NCBI RefSeq assembly: GCF_017357245.1
Contig: NZ_CP071613.1
Location: forward strand, 186,001 to 250,000
Source: Rhizobium bangladeshense
Lineage (GTDB): Bacteria; Pseudomonadota; Alphaproteobacteria; Rhizobiales; Rhizobiaceae
Direction of reading: 5' to 3'
DNA length: 64,000 bases
The translations under genes and the position numbers were made by a program. The notes beneath the pieces are model-generated. The model did no database searches and was not told the origin of the DNA. It was given only the letters and a program-made list of their open reading frames with translations. This document shows, in pieces, positions 53,164 to 62,406 of the stretch (position 1 is its first letter; each line of letters opens with the position of its first letter).

Positions 53164-54044
53164 CAGCAGTATCGAGCGACCACGCCGCCGTGAACCTGGA
53201 AGTCCGGCCGTCGTCGATGAAGCGGGACCCCGTCCTGATTGGTCTCTGGATCGCGCTCGTCCTCGTGGCGCTCGTCTGGGTCGCGCCCTTCGTCTTCATC
53301 GTCTTCACCTCGCTGAAGTCGCCGGCGGCAGTGACGAGCACGGGCGCCTTCATGCCGCCCAACGAGCTTGCCTATGACAATTACAGCGCTGCCTGGAGCC
53401 GCGGCAATTTCGCCAACTCCTTTTTCAACAGCGTGATCATCACCGTCATCAAGGTGCCGCTCGGCCTGTTTCTTTCGGCCATGGCCGCCTATGCGCTGGC
53501 CAAGATCAGGCTGAGGATCAGCAAGGCGCTGCTGCTCCTCGTCGTCTTCGGCACGATGATCCCTTTCCAGGTGATGCTGGCGCCGCTCTTCACACTCGTC
53601 AATTCCTTTGGGCTGATCGACACTTATCCCGGCGTCATCCTTCCCTACATCGCCTTCGGCGTGCCCTACCAGGTCTTCATCCTGCATGGCTTCTTCAAGA
53701 GCATTCCTAAGGAGCTCTCGGAAGCGGCGCTTATCGACGGCGCAAGCCATTTCACCATCTTTCGCAGGATCTTCCTGCCGGTGTGCCTGCCCGTGCTCGC
53801 CGCATTGCTCATTCTCGATTTCGTCTCCACCTGGAACGAATTCGCCATGGCGCTGGTGCTGCTGCAGGACCAGCACATGTGGACCCTGCCGCTCGGCCTG
53901 ATGTCCTTCCAGGGCCAGTTTTCCAGCAATTACGGCCAGCTTAACGCCGCGATCGTCATGACCGTGCTTCCGGCGACGATCGTCTATCTCATGTTTCAGC
54001 GCTACTTCGTCTCCGGCCTCACCTCCGGCGCCGTCAAGGGCTGA
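53160..54044 (+). CDS. CUT1 ABC permease (MalG-like)
   Basis: A 294-residue six-helix permease with EAA loop ELSEAALIDGASHFTIFRRIFLPVCLPVL. The GTG at 53160 overlaps the TGA of the previous gene and has GAGGAGG eight bases upstream, which decides the start. Normal for the class. Confidence 0.92.
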   Translation: MTAVSSDHAAVNLEVRPSSMKRDPVLIGLWIALVLVALVWVAPFVFIVFTSLKSPAAVTSTGAFMPPNELAYDNYSAAWSRGNFANSFFNSVIITVIKVPLGLFLSAMAAYALAKIRLRISKALLLLVVFGTMIPFQVMLAPLFTLVNSFGLIDTYPGVILPYIAFGVPYQVFILHGFFKSIPKELSEAALIDGASHFTIFRRIFLPVCLPVLAALLILDFVSTWNEFAMALVLLQDQHMWTLPLGLMSFQGQFSSNYGQLNAAIVMTVLPATIVYLMFQRYFVSGLTSGAVKG

Positions 54045-54074
54045 TCGCGGAATCATTTTACGAGGAGAGACAGA

Positions 54075-55595
54075 ATGTCCGAGGCAACAGTCGAAAAATG
54101 GGGTGTGTTCGAGGCTTCCTTCGAGGGGCCTGCCGGCGGCAATCCCTATCTCGACGTGGCATTCGATGCCGTCTTCACCCATAAGAGCCGCGAAGTCCGC
54201 GTGCCGGGCTTCTATGACGGCAACGGTACCTACCGCATCCGCTTCATGCCCGATTGCGAAGGCGAGTGGTCGTTCAAGACGCGCTCCGGGACTTCAGCAC
54301 TCGACGGCAGGACCGGCGCACTCACTGCAATCTCGCCTTCATCAGGCAATCACGGCCCGGTGCGGGTCCGCAACAAATTCCACTTCGCCTATGCCGACGG
54401 GACTCCGTTCCTCTCCTTCGGAACGACCTGCTATGCCTGGACGCACCAGCCGCTCGAAATGCAGAAGCAGACGCTGGAGACGCTCAAGAAGGCGCGGTTC
54501 AACAAGATGCGTATGGGCGTGTTTCCCAAGGATTACCCCTACAACGTCAACGAGCCGCTGCATGCCTGCTTCGAGCGGGGAGCCGACGGGAAAGAGGATT
54601 TCAACCGCCCGAACCCGGCTGCCTTCCAGCACTTTGAAAAGCAGGTCGCCGCACTCTGCGACCTCGGCATCGAGGCCGATATCATCATCTTCCATCCCTA
54701 TGACCGCTGGGGTTATGCCGACATGTCGGCCGAACAGGATTTCCGCTATGTCGAATATCTGGCCGCCCGCTTTGCCGCATACCGGAACGTCTGGTGGTCG
54801 CTCGCCAACGAATATGACTTCCTGATCGACACCAAGCCGATGGCGCAATGGGACCGCTACTTCCACATCCTGGAGGAAAACGATCCCTACCAGCACCTGC
54901 GCTCGATCCATAATGGCGACGTGACGGCGAATTTCGATCACCGCAAGCCGTGGGTCACCCACACCTGCATTCAGAATCCCGACGTCAAGCGGACCCAGGA
55001 ATGGCGCAACGCCTATGGCAAGCCCGTCATCAACGACGAGCCGGAATATGAGGGCGACATCCTGCAGTCCTGGGGCAATCTTCATGCGCAGGAGCTCGTG
55101 CACCGTTTCTGGATCACAATGGCGCGCGGCGGTTACGCCGGCCACGGCGAGACCTATTCCCATCCCGAGGATCTGATCTGGTGGGCCAAGGGCGGCGAAC
55201 TGCGGGGCGAGGCATGGAAGCGCATCGGCTTCTTGCGCGACCTGCTGGAGGCCGACGTCAAGCACGGTCTCGAGCCGCTCGGCGTCATTGGCGAATGGCC
55301 CTGGTCGCGCGTTTCGGGCGCCCGTGACGGCGACGGCGATTTCCGCCTGATCTATTTCGGCGAGCATCAGCCGGTCGTCTGGTCCACCGGCCTGCCGGTC
55401 GATGGCGACGATTACGACGTCGATATCATCGACACCTGGGAGATGACGATCACGCCGGCCGAGAAGGTCGCGGCACCCGTTCCGCATCCGACCCGCCACG
55501 GTTCGGTCGTGCGCGGCGGCAAGCCGGACGCCGCCTTCGGCGTAAAAATCCCGCGCAAGCCGTATCAGGCGCTGCGCGTGCGCAGGAAGCGCTAA
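54075..55595 (+). CDS. Cytoplasmic glycoside-hydrolase-like protein (DUF5060-DUF4038), apiosidase-related
   Basis: A 506-residue protein. An N-terminal beta-sandwich of the DUF5060 type (EVRVPGFYDGNGTYRIRFMPDCEGEW) is followed by a TIM barrel of the DUF4038 type (FLSFGTTCYAWTHQ, KKARFNKMRMGVFP, HPYDRWGYADM). Probable catalytic acids are E246 in SLANEYDFL and E322 in VINDEPEYEGD, as in clan A hydrolases. A C-terminal beta domain closes the protein. DUF4038 is the core of GH140, which contains bacterial apiosidases. No signal peptide, so it acts on substrates brought in by the CUT1 system around it. Apioside as substrate is inference from family and context. Confidence 0.8.
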   Translation: MSEATVEKWGVFEASFEGPAGGNPYLDVAFDAVFTHKSREVRVPGFYDGNGTYRIRFMPDCEGEWSFKTRSGTSALDGRTGALTAISPSSGNHGPVRVRNKFHFAYADGTPFLSFGTTCYAWTHQPLEMQKQTLETLKKARFNKMRMGVFPKDYPYNVNEPLHACFERGADGKEDFNRPNPAAFQHFEKQVAALCDLGIEADIIIFHPYDRWGYADMSAEQDFRYVEYLAARFAAYRNVWWSLANEYDFLIDTKPMAQWDRYFHILEENDPYQHLRSIHNGDVTANFDHRKPWVTHTCIQNPDVKRTQEWRNAYGKPVINDEPEYEGDILQSWGNLHAQELVHRFWITMARGGYAGHGETYSHPEDLIWWAKGGELRGEAWKRIGFLRDLLEADVKHGLEPLGVIGEWPWSRVSGARDGDGDFRLIYFGEHQPVVWSTGLPVDGDDYDVDIIDTWEMTITPAEKVAAPVPHPTRHGSVVRGGKPDAAFGVKIPRKPYQALRVRRKR

Positions 55596-55615
55596 AAGAG
55601 TCGGAGGGATCGCAA

Positions 55616-56686
<1,071 letters not shown>

Positions 56687-56934
56687 TCGGCTCTTGTTTG
56701 ATCGCGCTCCGACGATGGGTCAGTACCCTCGAATTGAGGATGAAGGACGGCCGCGCCAGCTTCGGTGAAGACCTTACCGGACGTCTTATGGAAGCGACAC
56801 AGCATGGGGCTACTGCCCGTCTTGCGCCGATCTGTTCAAGCCCTTGGCGTGTTGCGGGCCACCAGGCGCGGGCGTATTATGACTTTAGGATTGGACCAGG
56901 GAGCGATGCGGGATGCTCGCGCACGGAGGTCCTG

Positions 56935-57831
56935 ATGAATACGTCACCTTCACACGGCCGCGACCCAAAAACGGTGCCACCCGCGGAGATCTTAGCCCGG
57001 CAGGTTCACGAGTTGACCGTCCAGGCTGATGTCATCGCCTTGCTGCCCGATCCGGCGACTGCTCGCATCTGCCTCGATATTGCGGAAGACGCTGCTCGAG
57101 CCATCAATGGCAGCATGGCGGCCGCCCATGTCGGTGCAGATCCGGAATGGATGGTCGCCGCGCCCGAAGAAATCGACTTGCAGATGCTGCGAGACATGAA
57201 CGAGGGTTCGCCACAACAGCGCCTGGAGAGGGTGATAAGCGTCTTCGAGAGTTGGAAAGTGGCCGATCCGGACCGAAGCGACCTGCCGCTTGATGACTGC
57301 CGCGGTGATCTCGGCCGCTGCGTCACATCCGAATGCCACGATAGCGCACTCGTCGTCACCCCATGCTACGGCAACATGGATGCCCGCGACGCATTCCACG
57401 ACCTGCTTTTCAAAGAACACAAGCTCGTGCTCGTGCCGCCTGCAGGCGGCTATTCCGGTCATCTCCTCCAGCATGTCGTGATCGGTTGGAAACCGCACAA
57501 TCACGCACGAGTGGCCGTCGTTGCCGCAAGGCGGTGGCTGGCGGTGGCGGAGCACGTCACTCTTTTGTGCGTCGACGATAAGCCCGATGGCAGCTACCAG
57601 TTCACCGCCAGGGAGCTACTTGCGCAACTTGGCTTGAATGGCGATGTCGTCGCGATCCGTTCGGAAAGCCGCTCGGTCGGCGACGCCATTATCGACTTCG
57701 CAGGTTCAGCGGAGGCCACCTGCCTGTTGATCGGGGCCTTCAAGCACGGCTATTTCCTTGAACTGCTTATCGGCCGCGTCACTCGCCATTTGCTATCGCA
57801 TGCGACATTTCCTCTGATGATGAAACATTAG
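56935..57831 (+). CDS. Universal stress protein (UspA family)
   Basis: A 298-residue protein made of two Usp-like halves; the second is better preserved (RVAVVAARRWLAVAEHVTLLCVDD, then SAEATCLLIGAFKHGYFLELLIGRVTRHLLSHATFPLMM), matching the typical G-x2-G-x9-G(S/T) region only loosely, so ATP binding is uncertain. ATG 56935 has a GGAGG site; longer open frame upstream has no similarity. A terminator follows. It stands alone between the apiose genes and the Nudix/SPFH region. Confidence 0.8.
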   Translation: MNTSPSHGRDPKTVPPAEILARQVHELTVQADVIALLPDPATARICLDIAEDAARAINGSMAAAHVGADPEWMVAAPEEIDLQMLRDMNEGSPQQRLERVISVFESWKVADPDRSDLPLDDCRGDLGRCVTSECHDSALVVTPCYGNMDARDAFHDLLFKEHKLVLVPPAGGYSGHLLQHVVIGWKPHNHARVAVVAARRWLAVAEHVTLLCVDDKPDGSYQFTARELLAQLGLNGDVVAIRSESRSVGDAIIDFAGSAEATCLLIGAFKHGYFLELLIGRVTRHLLSHATFPLMMKH

Positions 57832-57872
57832 AGCGGTTCAGCTTTTTGCGGAAGCGCTGGCCGCTCTAAGCT
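57829..57872 (+). terminator. Terminator of the universal stress protein gene
   Basis: TAGAGCGG (57829-57836), including the stop codon, pairs with CCGCTCTA (57861-57868); a smaller stem (GCGGAAGCGC) lies inside the loop and a T run follows. Moderately strong. Confidence 0.6.
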
Positions 57873-57914
57873 TTTGTATTTACGCCATACCGCAGATTTC
57901 AGCCCAGCGGGCGG

Positions 57915-58610
57915 TCAGATTCTCCGGTCGAAGAGCACCAGCGACCGGGTGTCCCTCAGGCGGAAGACCTGAGCGGGCCGATTGCTGGCCCGGCGCATTT
58001 CACCCTCGATCGGCTCCAGGAAATCGGCTTCCGCCATGCGTTTTCGAAAAGCCGATTTGTCGAGCTTGCGGCCGAGAAGGCTCTCATAGACCGATTGCAG
58101 CTCGCTCAATGTGAAACGGACAGGCAGCAGATGGCCGGGCAGGCTCGAATATTCGACCTTGCTTCGGATGCGGCTGAGCGCCTCCTTGAGCAGGGATGCG
58201 TGGTCGAAAGCAAGGGACAAGCCGACGCCGTCGCATTCTATCGGCCGCCATTCGGCATCCTCAGCCATCGCTTCTTGCCGCTCTGCGACGTCGTCGGCCG
58301 AAAGCAGGGCGATGTAGACGATGCTGATGCTCCAGCCTCTCGGGTCGCGATCGCGGTTTCCCGTCGTTTGCAGCTGTTCGAGGTAGGGTGCTTCGACGCC
58401 GGTCTTTTCCTTCAGCACACGGCGCGCCGCCGCCTCCAGATCTGCATCCTCGTCGATATGGATCCAGCCGCCAGGCAGGGCCCGGTCGCCGGTGAAGGGC
58501 GCGTTCGCGCGTCGTACGAGAAGCACGGAGAGGCCTGCCGGCGACAGCGAGAAGATGGCGAGATCGACGGTGGCGATCGGTTTGAAGGCGTCAATATCGT
58601 GTGTCGTCAT
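57915..58610 (-). CDS. NrtR-like regulator with degenerate Nudix domain and winged helix
   Basis: A 231-residue protein. The N-terminal Nudix domain has the loop GGWIHIDEDADLEAAARRVL followed by KEKTGV, where the catalytic REUXEE pattern is damaged (RVLKEK). The C-terminal part (FTLSELQSVYESLLGRKLDKSAFRKRM, then FLEPIEGEMRRASNRPAQVFRL) is the winged helix of NrtR-type regulators. Such proteins bind ADP-ribose-like NAD metabolites and control NAD genes. It is divergent from the SPFH and NAD-kinase-like genes, with two tandem boxes between. Start ATG 58610. Confidence 0.85.
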   Translation of the reverse strand: MTTHDIDAFKPIATVDLAIFSLSPAGLSVLLVRRANAPFTGDRALPGGWIHIDEDADLEAAARRVLKEKTGVEAPYLEQLQTTGNRDRDPRGWSISIVYIALLSADDVAERQEAMAEDAEWRPIECDGVGLSLAFDHASLLKEALSRIRSKVEYSSLPGHLLPVRFTLSELQSVYESLLGRKLDKSAFRKRMAEADFLEPIEGEMRRASNRPAQVFRLRDTRSLVLFDRRI

Positions 58611-58635
58611 GATGGGAACATAGCAGGTGTTAGCC

Positions 58636-58678
58636 TTAGTGTAAATATTCAACTAAGTTAGTTGACATTTTCCACTAA
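58636..58678. promoter_or_regulatory. Two tandem 21-bp palindromic boxes (NrtR-type operator)
   Basis: Copy 1 (58636-58656) and copy 2 (58658-58678) each begin TTAGT and end ACTAA with an AT-rich middle; they agree at 16 of 21 positions and have a 22-base period, two helix turns. The junction itself makes a perfect CAACTAA-G-TTAGTTG palindrome (58650-58664). Located between the divergent regulator and SPFH genes. Confidence 0.75.
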
Positions 58679-58739
58679 GTCATGTTTTCTCCTTTTCGGC
58701 ACGAGCGAGGGGCTCGCACCAGGGATAGGAAAAACGGAT

Positions 58740-59774
58740 ATGTTCGGACTGCGCTTTATCAAGACGGAACCCACGCAATACGTCATCCAGTATCAGAACG
58801 GCAAGGCCGTCCGCGAGGGCGCAGGTCTTGCCTTCTGGCATTTCTCGCCTTCGAGCTCTCTCGTGCTCGTGCCAACTGCCAGCGTCAACGATCCCTTCAT
58901 CTTTCCTCTGGTGACATCGGACTTCCAGGAGGTGACGGTGCAGGGGCAGATCACCTACCGCATCGCCGACCCGCGCCGCACGGCGGCACTTCTGAATTTC
59001 ACCCTCGACCGTAGGGGCCACTATGTCTCGGAAGATCCGCAGAAGCTTTCGACCCGGGTGATCGACCGCGTCCAGGTGGCGATGCGGGCCGAGGTTCAGA
59101 CGTTGTCGCTGAAGGAGGTTCTTGCTTCAGGCGAGGCGCTCGTCGCCGGCGTGGCGGACGCGCTCAAGGTTCATCCGACAATTGAAGCGCTTGGACTCGA
59201 GATCTTAGGTCTGTCGCTGCTTGCCGTCATGCCGAAGGCCGAAACCGCGAAGGCGCTGGAAGCGCAGGCCCGCGAAGCACTGCTCCGGCAGGCCGACGAA
59301 GCTATCTATAGCAGGCGCAACGCGGCGATCGAACAGGAGCGGACGATCAAGGAAAACGAGATCGCCACCGAGATCACCCTGGAGAACAAGAGGCGGCAGG
59401 TGCGCGAAGCCCAGATGGAAGCCGAACGCGCCGTTCAGGAACGGCAGCTGCAGATCCGCCGCGAAGAAATGGCCGGCAGGATCGCGCTCGAAGAGCAAAA
59501 CCGCGACCTGGTGACACTGGCGGCGACCAATGCTCGGGCCGAGGCCGACGCCCAAGCCTATGCAATGACGGCGATGATGAAATCCTTCGAGCAGGCCGAT
59601 CCGAAAGTGCTGCAGGCGCTTGCCTCGGTCGGCATGCAGCCGGGCCAGCTGATGGCGCTCGCCTTCCGCGACCTCGCCGACAATGCGACGAAGATCGGCC
59701 AGCTGAACGTCTCGCCCGATCTTCTCAGGGAGATCTTGCAGCCGCAGGAGGGCAAGGACCGTGCCGGCCTCTGA
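58740..59774 (+). CDS. SPFH/band-7 domain protein
   Basis: A 344-residue protein. The SPFH domain (about residues 1-185: ITYRIADPRRTAALLNF, STRVIDRVQVAMRAEVQTLSL, GLEILGLSLLAVMPKAE) is followed by a long coiled coil (about 190-285, Glu/Arg/Lys rich) and a tail with DPKVLQALASVGMQPGQL. No N-terminal membrane helix is visible, so it is cytosolic or peripheral. SPFH proteins assemble into large cages. GTG of the NAD-kinase-like gene overlaps its stop, so both are translationally coupled. ATG 58740 with AGGA upstream. Confidence 0.85.
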   Translation: MFGLRFIKTEPTQYVIQYQNGKAVREGAGLAFWHFSPSSSLVLVPTASVNDPFIFPLVTSDFQEVTVQGQITYRIADPRRTAALLNFTLDRRGHYVSEDPQKLSTRVIDRVQVAMRAEVQTLSLKEVLASGEALVAGVADALKVHPTIEALGLEILGLSLLAVMPKAETAKALEAQAREALLRQADEAIYSRRNAAIEQERTIKENEIATEITLENKRRQVREAQMEAERAVQERQLQIRREEMAGRIALEEQNRDLVTLAATNARAEADAQAYAMTAMMKSFEQADPKVLQALASVGMQPGQLMALAFRDLADNATKIGQLNVSPDLLREILQPQEGKDRAGL

Positions 59775-60699
59775 CGAACGCAAGATCATCCTGGTCGTCA
59801 GGCCGACCCGGCTCGACGAACTCATTGCCCGCTTCAACACGGTGCAGCAGGCGCAGTTCTATGTCGAGCATCTCGGTGCCGATTTCAGCGACTACCTCGC
59901 CGAGAAGAAGCGGTACGAAACGGCCATCACAGAGGTGGAAGCAAGCCTGCGCGCCGTCGCCCGTGTTCAGCGCCTCGACCGCCGCTACCTCGCGAGCTTC
60001 GTCTTCGGTCCCGACGATGTCATCGTCGTGCTCGGCCAGGACGGTCTGGTCGCCAACACGCTCAAATATCTCGATGGGCAGCCGGTGCTCGGCGTTAACC
60101 CCGACCCCGAGCGCTGGGACGGCCTGCTGCTTCCCTTCAACCCGAGGAGCCTTCCGAAGGTGATCGGCGAGGCGCTGAAGAACAAGCGGCCGATCAAGCG
60201 CGTCAGCATGGCGAAGGCGGCGTTGAACACTGGCGCCGTCATTCACGCCGTCAACGACCTCTTCATCGGCCCGCAAAGCCACGTCTCGGCGCGCTATATC
60301 CTGCATGCCGAGGAGCGCGAGGAACGCCAATCCTCCAGCGGTATCATCGTCTCCACGGGCATGGGTTCGACCGGCTGGCTGAAGAGCCTCTACTCCGGCT
60401 GTCTAGGAGCCGCGAGCGCGCTCGGCCTCGAACCCGCCGACCGGAAGATCGATATGTCCTTTGCCTGGGACGCGGATTACCTGCGCTACTTCGTGCGCGA
60501 ACCCTTTCCCAGCCGCACCACCGGCACCAGCATCGTTGCCGGCATCGTCTCTGAGGACCAGCCGCTTACCATCGTCTCCGAAATGCCGGAACACGGCGTC
60601 ATCTTCAGCGACGGTATCGAGGCGGATTTTTTGGAGTTCAACGCCGGGACGCGAGCGGAGGTGACGCTGGCTGAGCGGCAGGGGATGTTGGTGGTGTAA
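59761..60699 (+). CDS. NAD-kinase-like protein
   Basis: A 312-residue protein with GTG start and AGGAGGG site. VIVVLGQDGLVANTLKYL stands where NAD and diacylglycerol kinases have GGDG-x-N; here it is GQDG. The later GSTGW motif (IIVSTGMGSTGWLKSLYSG) and FSDGIEADFLEFNAG fit the NAD kinase C-terminal domain. So it may phosphorylate NAD or a related compound, or bind it. It overlaps the SPFH gene by 14 bases and shares regulation by the Nudix-type protein. Confidence 0.8.
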   Translation: MPASDERKIILVVRPTRLDELIARFNTVQQAQFYVEHLGADFSDYLAEKKRYETAITEVEASLRAVARVQRLDRRYLASFVFGPDDVIVVLGQDGLVANTLKYLDGQPVLGVNPDPERWDGLLLPFNPRSLPKVIGEALKNKRPIKRVSMAKAALNTGAVIHAVNDLFIGPQSHVSARYILHAEEREERQSSSGIIVSTGMGSTGWLKSLYSGCLGAASALGLEPADRKIDMSFAWDADYLRYFVREPFPSRTTGTSIVAGIVSEDQPLTIVSEMPEHGVIFSDGIEADFLEFNAGTRAEVTLAERQGMLVV

Positions 60700-60800
60700 G
60701 GGATAAAGGTTTGATTTGATTTGTTTTGATTCCAATATGGAAGTAATATCGTGGTTTAGTTCTTTTACCTCTGCGCGAGCCTCCTGCGAACGACATGCAG

Positions 60801-60834
60801 CGCCTCAGCATGAGGGTCGTTGGAGATGCCGCAC
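60801..60834. repeat. Dispersed intergenic repeat, copy A
   Basis: cgcctcagcatgagggtcgt followed by tggagatgccgcacc. It is the most diverged of three copies in this region. Confidence 0.6.
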
Positions 60835-60988
60835 CTTGGGTCCGTCGGCGGGCGGCTGCGGGCGACGAGAGGTGCTGGAGGATGGCGCAGCGGCACCAAA
60901 GGTTCGAAGGGCGGGTGCGCGTCGCGTCGGGTAGATCCAAGGAGCGGTGCGGTGGCGTGTCCTTCGAGGCTCCGGCCCTTGGCCTGCG

Positions 60989-61024
60989 CGCCTCAGAATG
61001 AGGGACGTTGGCGGACGCCGCGCC
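60989..61024. repeat. Dispersed intergenic repeat, copy B
   Basis: cgcctcagaatgagggacgt followed by tggcggacgccgcgcc. Same unit as copies A and C; differs from C at only three positions. Confidence 0.7.
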
Positions 61025-61608
61025 TTCGAATGCGTGGCGGCGGCCGTGGGCGCCGGTAGGCGCCGGATGATCTGGCGGAGGCTCGTAGCTGTTCGAGGTA
61101 GGGCGGCGCCTAGGAGAGCCACATGCTCCGCGCCTCGGAGGGGTGGCGCGGATGCGCCTGCGTGAGATGGAAACAGGGAGCGGTGCTGCTGCGCGCTCAG
61201 CATTGACCACGTGGGAAGAGCCGCCGACATGGCGCGCGACCGATGGCGCCGGAGCGGCGGGTGCCGATGGGATCATCATCAGTCGCGGGCTGATCATCTG
61301 TAGCTAGCATCGATCCGTACCTCTCGAATATGCTTTGCTGTCCGCTCCTCGCACCGCGACCCGACACGGCTCCGGCTCAGGTGAGAATCGCGACGGGAGC
61401 ATATGGCCCTGCGACCGGATCGCCTGATGTCTTCGCGCTGTGCAATCCGCAAATGGCATCGCGCATGGCTATCCCCCTGTTAGTTCGGTTGCTTTTGCTG
61501 ATCTCGTTTATACCGGCCAGACTGGCGGATCCCATCAGAGGTGTTGGGGATAACCTCGCTGGACCTCAACAGGGGGTGTGCGTCGCGCCGGGGACACGCA
61601 AGAATCGG

Positions 61609-61644
61609 CGCCTCGGTATGAGGGACGTTGGCGGATGCCGCGCC
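61609..61644. repeat. Dispersed intergenic repeat, copy C
   Basis: cgcctcggtatgagggacgt followed by tggcggatgccgcgcc. Matches copy B nearly throughout, 620 bases away in the same orientation. Confidence 0.7.
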
Positions 61645-62078
61645 CGGGATTGCTTTGGTGGTGGAGGTTGCTGCGGTTTCAGGCGTGTCGAAGGGTGCCG
61701 CGGCGCCTGGTCCGTTGGTGGAGGCCGCGGTCGATCGGGGACGCCGAGGATCAGCGGGGCTGCCTGGGAGGCCTCGTCCTGAACCGTCCTGTAAGGGGCA
61801 TCGAATGGCGAGGCGGATGCCATGCATCAGAGTGAAAGAAGCCCGGCGCGGGAGAGTGCGCCGGGCTTCGATAGTGACCGACAGCATGGGAGGGGGAGTG
61901 CTGTCTATCGGGCCAAAGCAGCTAGGAGGGTCAGCGCTTCGGCTCGTCAGGAGGTAGTGTCGCAATGCGGCGAATTCAAGCCGGTAGCTGCGTCGATATC
62001 GTACAGATTGCGCCGTGAAAGAAGCAGTGGTGGCGGATGTTTCGTTCGGCCGCCAGTGATCCTCAGGTTTAGAATTGG

Positions 62079-62094
62079 GTTGTCCGCGGACAAC
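62079..62094. other. parS-like partition palindrome, site 1
   Basis: GTTGTCCGCGGACAAC is a perfect 16-bp palindrome. It agrees with GTTNNCNGCNGNNAAC, the consensus I recall for RepB-binding parS sites of repABC replicons. An identical site lies 204 bases to the right. Confidence 0.7.
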
Positions 62095-62282
62095 TGAGCG
62101 CGTGGGACATCTGGTCGGCCGCAAGCAAAAATGCGCGAAGCTCCCGGCGGCACCTGGCAGCATGTCCGCGATGGCCATCCGACCCCAGCGGTCCGGGGGC
62201 GTGGCAAGTCGGACATTATTCTTGCTGCGCGCATCTCTTATGAGGGCTGGCCTTCGTGTGCCGGCGGGGATCCCGTGGATCG

Positions 62283-62298
62283 GTTGTCCGCGGACAAC
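62283..62298. other. parS-like partition palindrome, site 2
   Basis: A second identical copy of GTTGTCCGCGGACAAC. Two perfect copies of a 16-bp palindrome this close, in non-coding DNA, argue for a protein-binding role. Confidence 0.7.
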
Positions 62299-62406
62299 GT
62301 ATTTTCCAGCTGAGCTTCATGTCTCGGGCGGCGATGCCGGAGGCGACGCCCTAGGTGGCACTTCGCTTATATGTTAATGTTCGGCATTGCTTCATGTGAG
62401 GGGCTG

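Larger units (their letters stand above)
60700..62406. other. About 1.7 kb without a convincing gene
   Basis: Several frames are open on both strands, but none has a ribosome site, a plausible domain or a composition like the neighbours; the predicted products are Arg/Pro/Gly-rich and low in complexity. The left edge (60705-60760) is AT-rich. The stretch holds three copies of a 36-base repeat (60801-60834, 60989-61024, 61609-61644) and two 16-bp palindromes that look like plasmid partition sites. Probably non-coding and repeat-derived. Confidence 0.6.

Noticed and set aside
54342..55499. A 385-codon open frame on the minus strand
   Set aside because: Antisense to the DUF5060/DUF4038 protein; no ribosome site and no similarity.
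60638..62234. Several open frames on both strands between the NAD-kinase-like gene and the cyclase
   Set aside because: Products are low-complexity and Arg/Pro/Ser-rich, lack ribosome sites, and contain the repeat units in different frames.
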